Source: Limonium bicolor
Taxonomy: Eukaryota > Streptophyta > Magnoliopsida > Caryophyllales > Plumbaginaceae
Length of the DNA stretch: 64,000 nt
Assembly (NCBI GenBank): GCA_023374045.1
Contig: CM041781.1
Location: 146,746,982 to 146,810,981, forward strand
Direction of reading: 5' to 3'
Notes under the pieces: model-generated
The model's database searches: none
Seen by the model: only the letters and a program-made list of their open reading frames with translations
Told to the model about the DNA's origin: nothing
Shown: positions 35,398-48,366 of the stretch, piece after piece
Position numbering within the stretch: position 1 is the stretch's first letter
How the letters are laid out: every line of letters starts with the position of its first letter
Translations under genes and position numbers: made by a program

Positions 35398-36509
35398 GTA
35401 CGACCCTCTCATGACCCCCAAGCTAACGGGGCTACGATGACTAATTGTCGATAGCATGGAAGTTGATTAGAATCATAATCATAATATGAAGTGCAATAAT
35501 ACAACAATCCACAAATGAACATACACAGTTCACACACAAATGAACGACTTAAAGCGTTTTCTTAGTAAGTGAGTTAGTAAGTAAACTCCTTAAGTTCCAA
35601 TTCCTCTTTTCCTGAGTCCATCTTAACTTACCTCAGTCTTAGCCTTATCTTAATCTTTTAATACAAACTGTTCTTTAAATACAAATGGTTGTATCTTATC
35701 TCAATGTTTATTTTGTCGGGTCAAAAGCAACCCTAGCCAATGAGCTATTAACTCCATTGGTTGAATAAACAACTTATCTTATAATTTAGGATTTAGGTGA
35801 TCCCACCGCACAATCTTAATGCCTCCTACTTTGGACTGGAAATCCAACGTAGCTGACCCGACATTCGACCCTAGGCAACAAGCCTGAAGACAAGTCCTTA
35901 AGCGGAAGTCGGATCTGATTCAGATACCGACCCCCTTTCCTTAGCATGCATGACCGGAGTCAGTCCTGGGTTCCTCACTCCCCCCCTTAGGTCCCAGTTA
36001 GTGAAAATCTTACAAACCATGTGTTAGTTGAACCTTAACGGGTATTAACCAACTGTTACCAATATATAATTCCTCTCCTTAACTCAATAGGTACTAAGGT
36101 TAGTTAGTAGCTAACCTCAAGTCTCGTGGGTTAGTGTAAAGAAAACACACACAACGAGAGCAATAAAAACCGGTTGTATGCTTCATCTTGTCTTAGTCAT
36201 AGCAAATAAACAGATAGCACACAAGCCGAGGGACACCTCATTAGCAAGCAGGTCACAAGAAAGACTGTACCATTCACCGTCGATTGTCCCGGTTGTTTAA
36301 TTCTCCTCTGGTCCCAAACTTTCAAGTCCTAAAATATTCATCCAACTTAGGTTATTAATTACTTACATATTTTTTAACTTAACATTTTAAGCTTAAACTT
36401 AACTTAATCCCTTAGATCCTTATCCTCTTAATCATCATTAACCTCTTATTGGTATACCCTAATACCATTTAACATCTTTAGAATCTAAAGTTTTTTTTAT
36501 AAGTTTTGG

Positions 36510-36846
36510 GCCGACCGAACTTGCCGACCGACCTTACCCAAGGTCGGTCCATTCCAGAACATATTACCGTTTGAAAATTTTACCCCGACCGACCTTGCAA
36601 GTCTGGTCCCCAAGGTCAGTCTATTCCCAAGAGTTTCCCCCTTTGAAAATTTAGGCCCGACCGACCTTGTCAAGGTCGGTCCCAAGTTCGGTCAATTCCA
36701 GAGACCAATCCCCATACAAAATTCAAGCCCAACCGACCTTGTAAGTCCGGTCCCCAAGGTCAGTCCATTCCAGAAAGTTTCCCGGTAGTGTAAACTGGGC
36801 TCGACCGACCTTGCAGGTCCGGTCCCCAAGGTCGGTCAGCTCCAGA
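36510..36846. repeat. Five-unit CGACCGACCTTG...AAGGTCGGTC palindrome array in S2
   Basis: Units begin near 36510, 36584, 36657, 36729 and 36801 (period 72-74 bp). Each starts CC(G/A)ACCGA(C)C and contains an inverted AAGGTC(G/A)GTC or a close variant. Confidence 0.8.
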
Positions 36847-39800
36847 CCCTTGTTTTTAATTGCCCATTTGACTCCAATCTTCACCTTATATATCCTAGTA
36901 TGTTCTATCCTCATTTGGGCACTTCAAACACTCCTTTAGCCATCCCCTAAACCCTTCAAATCACTCACCCAAAATCCACTTTAGCCATTACACATAATCT
37001 TGTAAAAATACTAACACTTGTAATGTTTTTCACTAGGTTTTCTAAGTGATGTTTCATACTTATAATAATCACTATGCCAAAATGTTTTTCTCACCACTAT
37101 AACATCATTTCCCAAGCATCTTTCACCATCTAAAATTCCTTTATGCAGCTACTTGAAGTTCCTTCACAAGTTTATGCCTCCTTCTCCCAACACATTATTT
37201 TCTCCCTTTCAACCACGGTTTGCATAGGTACTAAACACATTCCCAAAACACTCATTTGATTCCTAACTCCTCCATGATAATTCCCAAGTCATTCTAATTC
37301 TCAAGAACACCTTAAACTCACTCTTTTTTATCAAAACAACTCCTAATGTTTCCTAGCACTTCCTTAGTCATAAATTTCCTTAGAACATCTTAAACACCAA
37401 GTTTCTTCACCAAATTTTGACATAGGTTCCCTAGTATATTGTTACACCAAAACACTTAGTTTTCCCCATCAAAAAACCATGAACACCTCAATTCTCATTA
37501 CACCAACTTAACACATAATATACACCCAAACTACACCACGTCACAATATAGTGCATAAACTTAAATTGCTTGGCACTTAGGCCCTTAAATGACTTGGCTC
37601 TTAGGCCCTTAAATGCATAAATCTTAAACACTGAATTTCCTCAATATATATAGCCTTTGACCTGCAAATACACACAACAAGGCTCCCAGTGCAATATCAA
37701 TGTTCTTATAACTCACCTTGACATTGTTTAACTATCTCCTTTCTCATTTGCTCCTTAGTCACAAGTTCTCAATATGAAAATGTTCTTTCTCCTAGGTTTG
37801 ATAACCCTTACCTAATGTAAACCCTACACTAAACTTTTCATTAATATTCTAAATCCCATCCCTTAGTGCATTAAAGCACCTTAAGGTAAGACATTTACCT
37901 TGCTCTTTTACAAGCTCCACACACTTTCCTCCTTAGACTTTTCCTTGAACAATCTCGGTCACCAATCAAATTCTCCTTGCCAATGTTCTAATCAATATCC
38001 AATGACTCTAATGAGTGCTAGATAATACATTAACCATAAGGAATAAACCCTAGGTTAAAAATATGTTTTAAGGTATTAGAATGAATGTTTTACTTTGAAG
38101 TCTTAAGGTAGGCTTGGATATGAGTCAACAAGGACCTCCTCTATCCCTTGGAAAATAGAAAACAAGCTAGAACAAGGCATAAAAATGAAGCCCCATGAGT
38201 AGAAATTTTCGGAGATGGGAAGAAATGGTGGAAACTTGATTTTTCTTACATATTCTTTACCATAAGAGAATGGAGAAGCCAATGGACTCCTCAAGCTTAT
38301 ATTTCCTCTTCTAATGGCGGTTTGCCTTGGCACCAAATTGAAGCTCTTGAAGATTTAAAAAGATAGGAAGAAAGAGCTTGAGCTAACTAAGATAATTATG
38401 TATTTTGTTTTGGTTTTGGAGCTAACATGAGCGTTTGGCAAGCAAATGGAGAATGAGCTAGCATGGGGGCTGCTCTTACGTGAATGGAGAAGGGAAGAAG
38501 ATGGTGAAAATCGGTGGAGAGAGAAGAGAATGAAGAGGTGAGGAGAGAGGTATGTAAAGGTAAGATATTTATGTTAAAAGTAAATAGTGCCCTCTTTATT
38601 TCCCTCCTCTTTTCTAATATTACTATCTCATGTGGTGACTCACCACCCTTAGAAAACCGGCACCCTTATTAATTTAGGCTAGTCATGGTCTTGTTTGACC
38701 ACTTAATTAAGCTTAATTGACTAATGACTAAACTAGGCACTATTTGGCTACTATTCACAATTAGTGCACATATTTGTGAAATTTTTGATTTCCCATTGAT
38801 TTAGACTTCGTAATGTGATACTAAGTAGTACACAAGTTAATTAAGAAGTAATCATGGGCATTTAGCGACTTAAAACCCCTTTCTAAAACAATTTTTCAAA
38901 AATGTGCTTTAAGAGTTCTTAAAGCACAATTTGTGTTTTAACTTGTTTTTGAGCTTGGTTTTCTTTGGTAATTGATTTAACATGACCATTAGGATATTAC
39001 TAAGGTCTTAGAATGATATTTGGGTGCTATCCCAAGTTACTCCAAGCTTAGAGCATGTTTTTGCCTAAATTGCTCTTATGGTGTTTCCTTGTGTTTTCTT
39101 TGGTTTAAATTGTTTCTTAATGGCTTCTTATACCTTAGTGTATCATCTAAACACCATATCTAGGTTTGGGGTATTTTAGAAACACACTAAAATTATCGAA
39201 CCAATAAACGATAACGCAAACCTATGAACTCACTAGAACGTGAGAGAATTGTACGGGAATTTGTAAACTCCCGATTACGGTTAGAGAACTGACTTGATTT
39301 AACCCACAAAACCATTAATAGTGGAAGTATATAAGGAACCTCTATTGGAGGATTTAATGAGTGCTCAAGACATGAACCTTGAAAGGAGTAAAGAATGGTA
39401 AGGGATCACCAAACCCCTTAGAAAGATAGTCAACCCACAATGAGAGGACCCGACTAATATAAACAATGTCCCGAACATAAGAGTATTTGATAAGTTGGGT
39501 AAAACCTTAAATCTGAGAATACTAGACATTGAGAAGTTCCCTAAGCTAATAGATGTTATCGAGAGAGATACTTCTAGGCTAATCCATGAGATTATGAAAT
39601 AACTCTGAGAGAGGAGTTTTAGGAATTTGAGTAGTCTGGTAGAGAACCAGACATTTGAGAATTTGAGGAGCTAAGCGTATAGCTCCATTTGTATTTGTAA
39701 GCCCGGTGGTGAGTCTTGTGTATGACTCTGCCCGGAGGTCATGGGCAATGACATAAAAGATGCCTTTGAGTACTTGAGAAATGGAATTGAGAATTAGAGT

Positions 39801-40671
39801 TGAGATTTGAGAATTTGAGTATTTTGAGAATTAATTTGAGAATTTGAGTATTGAGTATTGAGTTGAAACTTGAGAGCTTGAGAGTTGAGGATTAAGTTTG
39901 AGTATTGTAGGACTTGAATTGACATTAGTAAATAAGGGCTTGAGTAAGTGTAACCCAAGAGTGTGGGTAAGACAATGAAGAATGGATTAAGGCATAGTGA
40001 GGTAGAACCCTCAAAGCCTAAGTGTAGGATATATTAAACTAACCTCTTGATGTGTGTGTTAATGTTTGTGTTCTATGTTGAACCTTGATTGTGCCAATAT
40101 ACATATATAATGTATTATTGCCTTGCATGCTGTTTGAATTAAAATGAACCGCATGTTCTCGACCAAAGTAGTCGGCGTACCCCTGTTAGCACGCGGGGTA
40201 TGCGAATTTCATATGCAGCAATTTGTTGAGCCCCTAGGGGCACCGTTTTTATTTTCCAGGTACATGGAAGCTGATCACCGTTCGAGAGTAGGACGGGGTT
40301 GTTATTAAGCTTGGGTAGTTGTTTAAGGATTGTATTTATTGTATTGTGGAATTGTAAGATCGATATGTTATTGACAAATTTTGGGAATTGTAGTAAACTC
40401 GGTATAGGATCGAATTGAAGTTGTATTTGTATTGTATTTGGATTGATTAAGAAATGGAAGGTATTTGTAGTTGTTGAGTACTCGGTATAATAACCCATCA
40501 GACCGAGATTGTATTTGATTTGTTGTATTGAATTTGGCCTTGTTAGTCACGTAGGTAACTAACGGCATTGTAATACCCGCCATCGGTAGTTTGATTTCCG
40601 TTGTTTGATGATGGTAATTGAGACAAGTTAGGAGTTAATGGTTGGATTAGTGGCAGGGGTGTTACAAACAC

Positions 40672-41387
40672 GATTTATAGGATTCCCAAAATCCCAAAAG
40701 GAGTGTACTTCATGGTACACCGGCTAGTCAAAAAGGGCTGCACGCCCGTGTACAACTCAATACACTACCAAAAATTCACTAAACTAACAAAAGTTTGACA
40801 ACCCGGTCGCATCTCGACCGTCAACATCTCGGGTACTGAGAAGGGCAAGAATGTGACGAAGACAAAAGGTCAAAGCGGTCCAGACCCTAGACCCCGGCCC
40901 AGACCCTAAGCCTCCTCCAGGACCCTATTCGGGCTCCAATTTGGGCACCAAGCACCAAATCTGTGTCCTAGGCCCTATGACTACGTCCCGCATTCCGGCC
41001 CCGCATTTTATGACCGGTTCCCGTATTCCGGCCCCGTGCTCTATGACCGAATCTCGCATCCTACACTATGGGACCGGAAGGCTTTACAAGGAGAGAAGTG
41101 CCAAAATTAGGAGGATTGCTCCAATAAAGTAATACCACATGTACAAGGATTAAAAGATAGACTTCACCCTAGAAAGTCTATAAATAGAGATGAGAGGCTC
41201 ATTTGTAAGGGGACACAAGATTAGAAGAGAGAGAAAACACTAGAAAGCTCTCTAGGCTTGTAATTCTAAGAAAAGGAATAAAGATATCGTCAAGAAGTGG
41301 ATGTAGGCCGGATCATTGGCCGAACCACTATAACTCCTGGTGTTTTACTAGTTTGTGAGATGGGAGGAACCAAATTATGTATTTTCA
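40672..41387. other. Flank of Z: rest of X LTR and an LTR-like promoter region of W
   Basis: Continues the sequence broken at 9333. Contains CCGG-rich short repeats at 40890-41075 (ATTCCGGCCCCG twice) and, on plus, a TATA box TATAAATA at 41179-41186 followed by typical LTR R/U5-like text (GGGGACACAAG, AATAAAG). It ends ...ATTTTCA at 41387, just before a PBS-like motif. I could not locate the border between X and W. Confidence 0.45.
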
Positions 41388-41407
41388 TTTGGCACCGTCT
41401 GTGGGAA
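41388..41407 (+). promoter_or_regulatory. PBS-like site of W
   Basis: TTTGGCACCGTCTGTGGGAA immediately after ...TTTTCA. TGGCGCCGTCTGTGGG-type sequences commonly follow LTRs of some plant gypsy elements; the primer tRNA is not assigned here. Confidence 0.5.
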
Positions 41408-42390
41408 ACGAACAGCAAAGAAAGCAACCTCGATTCAATCAACCCATGGTGGATGTAACAGAAGCTCACCTCAATTCAGGATGGAATTATTGTTCGAAAA
41501 AATGAAGGTTGTGGAAGATTAAAAGATGCGAAAAGGATCGACAAGGATTGAAGAGATCCGCGGGAGAAGGAATTATGATTGATCAAATCATCGAACGAGG
41601 TGAATCGAGCGGGCGTACAAATTGCTTAATCAAATGGACAACAAAGAGATCACTAAGCGGAAGCAGGGGCCTCGTGATCAAAGATTGCAAAACGTGAAGT
41701 AGTAAGAATGGAAGCAAGAGCTTCGTCGGTTCAAAGATCCAAATGCGCGATTCATTTGGTCTATAGCGGCGAAGCTGGAGGTTTTCGTCGAAGGATCATC
41801 AAAACAGGAGAATCGGAGAAGCATGATACCAAATTCAACTTTGAAGAACAACGATCGATAAAAGCAACGCAGAGACCTAGTCCGGTCGATCAATGCCAAA
41901 TCGAAGCCAGATTCCCTGAAGCTCAAGATCCACCAAGCCGTCACACCAAGCGAGAATTTCGGGAGCATTAAGATCCAAAACAATCGTAAGATTGGGCGTC
42001 CGTGCTCAACCTTCCATTTCGGACAATGACGGGAAGCAACGATTCTAGCAAAACTCTGTAAAGCCGTCCGTGCTCAACCTTCCATTTCAACTACAATCGA
42101 TGCGATTCAATAAAGGAGAATTTTTCATAGTCTTGAGGAGATCTCGGAGATATGCAGTCCAAATCCTCAAGAGGCGACCGACGAGCACTCTTAAGAAAAG
42201 AAAAATCAGAATGGAAGAACAAATCGCTAACTCTCTTCGTTTACTGTTTCATGCTCTAAAAGCATCGCTTGATTATACGACCAAAATTCGTTTGACGATT
42301 GATTAGGATTGTACTTGTTACAACAATTTACTCTCCTTCTATGCATTAATGTTCCGACTAGGTGTGGCGCCGCTCTTGCTTAACCGCAAG
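41408..42390 (+). other. W internal region, no recognisable gene
   Basis: Short open frames only (up to about 87 codons) with no domain I recognise. A 24-bp direct repeat (CGTCCGTGCTCAACC...) occurs at about 41997 and 42064. Probably leader or degenerate gag of a gypsy-type element. Confidence 0.35.
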
Positions 42391-42675
42391 CAACGATTGA
42401 AGATATTTGATCCGGCCAATATGATCCGACGTTTGAAGATACTTGAACCGACGATTGAAGATATTTGATTCGGCGAGTGAAGATATATGATCCGGCAAGC
42501 ATCCACATCCATATGATCCGGCCTACGATTGAAAATATTTGATCCGACGATTGAAGATACTTGAACCGACGATTGAAGATATTTGATCCGGCGAGTGAAG
42601 ATATATGATCCGGCAAGCATCCCTATCCATATGATCCGGCCTACGATTGAAGATATTTGATCCGGCAGGTGAAGA
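42391..42675. repeat. Tandem repeats of GATTGAAGATATTTGATCCG type
   Basis: About 20-24-bp subunits (GAAGATA(T/C)TTGATCCG(G/A)C and TATGATCCGGC) arranged in a higher-order period near 119 bp, slightly more than two copies. Element Y is inserted here at GAAGA; the array resumes at 57982 for about 55 bp. Confidence 0.75.
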
Positions 42676-45600
42676 TGTAACACCCCTCTCAATAATCACG
42701 ATATAATCTCTCACGTAGCAATAAATAAAACGTCTCGCAGCGGAAAAGCAAATAACCATTACAAAACTCACTCGGGTGTCACCGGCCGTTACTCGCCCAT
42801 GCGAGCAACGCAGCCAAACTACATCCAACTTCCAATACAAATAAACTGCTAACCGCAGTGATAACGAGAAACTCCTATACATCATACTAAATCCATAAAT
42901 CATAAACATCGACAAGTGAGCGTCTACCCAAACCTGAATATACACAACCTCACCATATTACAATTCACCATCCTCAGTGCTACACAACATCTCCATGTGT
43001 AGTAGCAAAAGCAAAACTCAAATTACTCTGTACCTGCTCTTCAGCTCCGACAATGATCAACAACCTGTAATGGTGTAGTATCAGCGATAGACGCTGAGTA
43101 TGCCGGGCCTGGACCCTAATGGTCACTTGTCATTTTAACCATCTTATATTATAGATTGGTTTCATGCTTTTCCTTTTACAGTTATAATCAAAACTGAAGC
43201 ATAAATGTATAATATACATAATCAACCATCCAGATATCCATAAACATTTAACCATCCATCCAATCCAAACATTCATTTAATATTTCATACAACATTTATA
43301 TATCGAACGTATCGAGTAATAACAATATAATGTACAATGTACATTCGCCGTAGCGTACAGTTTTCATATTTAGTTTACCTTAGCCTTGTAGGCTCCATCC
43401 ATCCATCAACACACAATAAAATAACCACAAGTATAACCAATGAACAACAAAGCGAAACAACGAGAATAATAAACAAGCATTAAGTCTCGTCCATGGTATT
43501 GTTCGCCACTGTATAAGTCTCAATTGTTTTAGTTGTTCAGTTATACCTAGTGACAATGTCTCGTTAAAACGACATGTCTCTAGTTACCCATATATTATGG
43601 CGGGTCACCCACGGCAGTAGCCACTCCAACGGTAGAGTCTCCGACCAACGAGCCATTCTAGCTCACGAGAAATTTTTTTGATACTTACGGACCCGTACGC
43701 GGACATCCTGGTATCGTTTTTGTGATCACAGCGCGCACCAAGAGCCATATCCTCTTGGCTTTACTTCCATTCCATTAATTAATTAATTATACCATCGCAT
43801 CGCATTACCAAATTTTCTAACACAGCAGACTAAGGTCATTAGTCCAATCCGGAGTTTGTAAACTCGGGACCCAGTGTTAGATACAAGAGCGGCGTATAGA
43901 AAGGCCAATGCTCTGTATAAAAGTCTCAGATAATATGTATATGTTATTATCATAGTGCTACAACGTTTTATTTAGGTTCCTTATATTTCATATAAGATAG
44001 AACCATAGCCGCTAGTTCGTTTTATATATATAGGTTCATATATACGAACCAATACTGTTAACTCAACAACAGTAAATAATAAGCAGCTATAAATATACAG
44101 TTCATGCATATTAATTATCACATTCAGACAAACAATCTTATCACAGATCACACAAAAGTCTGAAGTGAGGAAGCCCTCAGAGACAACCAGAGACACATAA
44201 CAACATACAAGTTATATCAACCAAATCCGAGCCCAAGGAGCAACCTTAGGACAACTCGGATCAAACCCCTTTACATACCGTTCACCCCTGATTGTATTAC
44301 GGTGGAGTATGAATCAGCAAGATCCTATGCTCTGTGTAGTCCGCTAACTCGTCGAGCGTCTTGTCAGAGGTACAATCTAAACGGTAATAACTATAAGTCA
44401 GTCTCCATGACTAACTACATCCGGTATCTCCGAATAATAAGTAACCCCGACAGTTCACCCCTGTTTTCTACAGTTGTTCGTTACGGTTTCTCTAAAACAG
44501 TCGGTTTTGTTACTTAAAACGCGTACGTCAAAACTATTTCAACTGTTAAGTTTAATTCCTTATATTTCTTTTAATCTTATCCACATCTAGTTTAGGTACG
44601 TAACCTATAGTTGCATGTATTCATGCATGATTGTAGTAATTATTATTTTTTGTATTGTATCCAAAACTCATAACTTATAGTTCATGACTATATACATTTT
44701 TTTAAATAATCACCACCATTAAATCATATGGTTTCCAACCAAAGACATATCCACTTTATATACATTATCCTTGTGTATGTATATATTTACCACGTAGGTA
44801 ATTCCCATGAGTTTCATAAACTCTTGTATTTATGTTACATTTTATCATCTTTTATTGGATGATTATTCCCATTAGTTGTATTATATTATACAACTTATAT
44901 TAAGATTATTATCCTAATATCATGTAACATCTTATGTTGTATAATTACAACTCCTAAGGTTTATTCCATAAACACCTTAGTTTATAAATCTCATTTATTT
45001 ATAGTTTGTCACATTATTTTATGTGAGTACCCTTCCTTATATTAATTCCATCTAAACCATATCATTGTCATAACATTTATAACATTATAGACCTTAGTCT
45101 AAAATTCATCTCTCAACTCTTATTAACTCAGTATAGCCCTTAACTTAATTTAAATTCCATTTTGACCACATAACATTATGTAATGTTATACCATATACTA
45201 ATACCATACTATGTGATATTTTTATTCCCTTTAACTTATAACCTATAGTCTTTATACAAAACTATTTATTATTGCCTCTTAGGCACCATAAGAAAATCTT
45301 ATTCTTTTCCATAGACCATAGTTTCCTTTATTTACAAAATCACCCCTTTCTTTTTACCATGTTATATATACCATTTAATATAACATTTCTAACTTATAAA
45401 AGAGTATAACCTATGGTTATTTTTTTGTAAATTCCGAACAGCCCTTGTGCTATTCTATAATTGCCATTTGGCCCTATTTATAACATATAGTTCTTCCATA
45501 TCATTAAAACCATATTTCATACACATATCTTAATAAATTCTCTTAATAATTCTAAAAATCACCAAATTCCAAAAGGGTTATAAATATCCTTATTAACCCA

Positions 45601-48348
45601 TATACTTTTGGTATTTACCATTCCACCATCTATTTTTCTCCAAAGTGTCATAATGACATAATAACTATATATTATACATATATAGTTCATTTTAATTCCA
45701 AAATCCACCAAATAAATTCCTAAAAATTCCTAATAGCCCATGGGTGTTTAAAATACCATTTTACACCCTTAGTTTTCGGTAATAACATATTCACCACATA
45801 TGTTATAAAAATATTACCATAAGATTCTTATCTTATTATACAACCTTAAATAAGTTATTTAACTTATCTAATTTGGTCAAAACCTAGCATATGGTCACGG
45901 TTGACCACCTTAATATTTCCTTGACCACCAATTCCTTATAATTACGGTTTAGTACCCAAACTTTCTAAAATTCACCATTTAACCCCAAAACTTTATAAAA
46001 TCTTATAAGCTTTATTTTAACTCCTTTTTTTAACTCTAATTTTCGGCCTTATTATTCTAAAGCCCCCAAATTTAATTTAATTACACCAAATACCCCATTT
46101 ATTTTCGGTAATGCATTTATACTACTTAAACTTAATTAAAAGCTTGTAAATGCATAAATAAAATGGCCTAAAATACATGGCCTTATTACAAACATTGTCT
46201 TGCAAAATAAATTACACATAAATGTCCCAAAATACATATAAATTTTCGGCCTCACCATATATTCTTCATTTATTTACCAAACTTCCACATAATGTCTTAA
46301 ATTTGACAATTATGCTTGTTTAATTAGTTATAAAATTTATTAAACCATTTCTTAACCATTTTAAGGCCAAACATGACCTTATTTTACTTCTTCACTCACG
46401 GCAATAACTATAGAAATAGCTTAGAACATTTTAACTTAGCAAAGTTAATGTTTAAGTGATTTATACCTTGAGTTAGCTTAGGTAAATCCTTGTTTGGATT
46501 CGCCACCTTAAGGAGAATTTCTCCAAGCTTCTCTTACATGTTTTCAAACAGAAAACAAGGCCTAGTTAGTCTCCAAAAAAGATCTAACCATAAGAAGTAA
46601 TTTAAGTCATGAAAATCATGGATTTTTACCTTAGATCTTCAAGCTTGGTATAGATCTACTTCGGCCCTACTTTTCCAGAAGAGAAAGAGTATCAAAACAC
46701 TCTCAAGAACAAGGTATAAACCGTGGGTGAATTAGCTTGGAAGATAGTTAAGTTTTACCTTGTTTAAGATGCCAAAAATGGTGTTTTTGGCTTGGATCTA
46801 GCTACTCCTTGTAGATCTTGGTATACCAACTGAATCTACATGAAAAGGAGAAGAAAATAAGGCTAGGAACAAAGTTTGACAGCCGAATTTGAAGGGAATC
46901 AAAAGATATGAGCTTAAAGCACATTTTTGTACCTTAAGAACAAGTTTGAGTTTCTCAACGTCCTTCCCTTGTTATGGCCGAGATTATTCCTTCATTTAAC
47001 TTCCAAAACAACCTAGATTCATGGATGGAAGTGGTTGGAGCTTAGATCAATCGAAAAAGGAAAGAAAGATGAAGAAAATGGGCATTTTTATGCCTTAGAA
47101 GCTTACCTAGAGCTTGAGCTCTCATCAATGGAGCTTGGGAACCTTACCTTCGGTCAAGAGGAGCCAAAGGGAGAGTTTGGCAGTGAGCTCCACGTTTGGA
47201 ATGGAGCTAATGAGAGAAGGTGACCTAATTTGGGCTTAAAACACATTTTTGCATTTTTTTATGCCTTTAGTGATTTGATGACTCACCAAGGTTGATTGTA
47301 ATTGATAATTGATGGGTAAATTCGGTGGAGACAAGGAGGGGGCAGCCGTGCATGATTGGAGAAGGTGGGTGCATGATTGACTCCAATTTGAATAAAAAAT
47401 GGACAAATAATGTTACTTTTAGCCATTAATTAAGGAGATGAGTCATCATTTTTGTCTTGTCTTGCTTGGAGCCTTGAACCCAATCGTATAATAAGGTAAG
47501 GAGAGGCTCTCCAACGGCTGGCTTCACATGGGAAGGCAAGAGGTAGGTCCACTTTTTTGTTTTATAAGGTAAAGTGTACTTTTTTCCTTATTTTATGCAA
47601 AAGCAAAGGAATCTCTTTATTTGTCACATGGGTTTTGTCTCTTGGTCTATTAAGAGACTTGCTTCACCGATTTTAGGTAGTCCAACTCGTGGTCAATGGT
47701 CAACATTGACCAACTTGGTCAATGTTGACCCAAACGGGCCCCACTTTAGGGTTTTATTAATATTTTAATATTAAATTTATAAAAATTCGTAAATTCTTGG
47801 AATTAAATTCCTAATATCATATAATATGATTTTTATTGTATTTAAAGGTATTTATAACCTTTTAGCCCATTTAAGACCAATTTAGAAGACAATTACACAA
47901 AAACGTGCTTTAAGGAGTTTTAGTGCACATTTTGTGTCGCAAGGTGTTTCTGGGCTCTGTTTCCTTTGACAACGGTTTTGTTGTGTTCCTTACATGATAC
48001 TTGATCATGGTATTCAATTTTATATCATTTAGAGGTCATTTGATTTTTAAGGTTTTCCTAGAGCACCTTTTTGCCCTTTTTGACCTTGAAGCATGTAAAT
48101 GCTTTTTCTTTGTGTTGGAGTGTTTTCCAACGGTTATAATATGTTTAATATTATGTTAATATACTTAGGACAAATTTTTAGGTCCTAAGGAGTTCATTTG
48201 GGTATTTATTTACCCTTAACAGTCAAAGGGTGCAACATCTTGTTTTGTGTTGACCGCTGTTGATCTCAGTTGACTTTTAAGGCATGTTTAGGCCTTAATT
48301 AATGTGATTAAATATTTAATCCATATTTAATAAGTTTGGGGTATTTCA
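42676..48348 (-). repeat. 3' LTR of element Y (5673 bp)
   Basis: Plus-strand ends TGTAACACCCC and TTTGGGGTATTTCA. Very AT-rich (44500-46400). Contains the stem TCAGCG/CGCTGA at 43081-43097 and a 33-bp palindrome at 47698-47730. A 62-codon frame at 47035-47223 recurs in the other LTR only because LTRs are duplicates. No array of the 70-74-bp kind seen. Confidence 0.92.
47698..47730. promoter_or_regulatory. 33-bp perfect palindrome with W-box cores (copy at 57335-57367)
   Basis: GGTCAACATTGACCAA, one central C, then its exact complement. It contains four TTGACC/GGTCAA cores, the binding motif of WRKY factors. It lies about 620-650 nt from the LTR's 5' end; further GTTGACC/AGTTGACT cores occur at about 48220-48280. 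Confidence 0.6.
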
Positions 48349-48366
48349 ATCTACCCCCTTAAAAAG
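48349..48366 (-). promoter_or_regulatory. Polypurine tract of element Y
   Basis: On the minus strand CTTTTTAAGGGGGTAGAT, directly followed by the LTR start TGAAATACCCC. Confidence 0.85.

Larger units (their letters stand above)
35018..39178 (-). mobile_element. Solo LTR S2 (4161 bp), TSD GAAAC
   Basis: Starts TGTAACACCCCG and ends TTTGGGGTATTTTA, flanked by GAAAC at 35013-35017 and 39179-39183. The uninterrupted 5' LTR of Z at 12020-12040 reads straight across the site with one GAAAC. The last three bases TTA replace TCA. Contents: two-hairpin module 35352-35397, GC array 36510-36846, and shared GACCTTGCCACGGTCTGA near 35100, also found in S3. No genes. Confidence 0.93.

Noticed and set aside
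44500..46400. AT-rich region of Y LTR as a possible matrix attachment region or origin
   Set aside because: Only base composition supports it; no specific motif.
47035..47223. 62-codon frame repeated almost unchanged at 56671-56859
   Set aside because: The repetition is only because both lie in the two LTRs of Y; it is antisense to the element and has no known domain.
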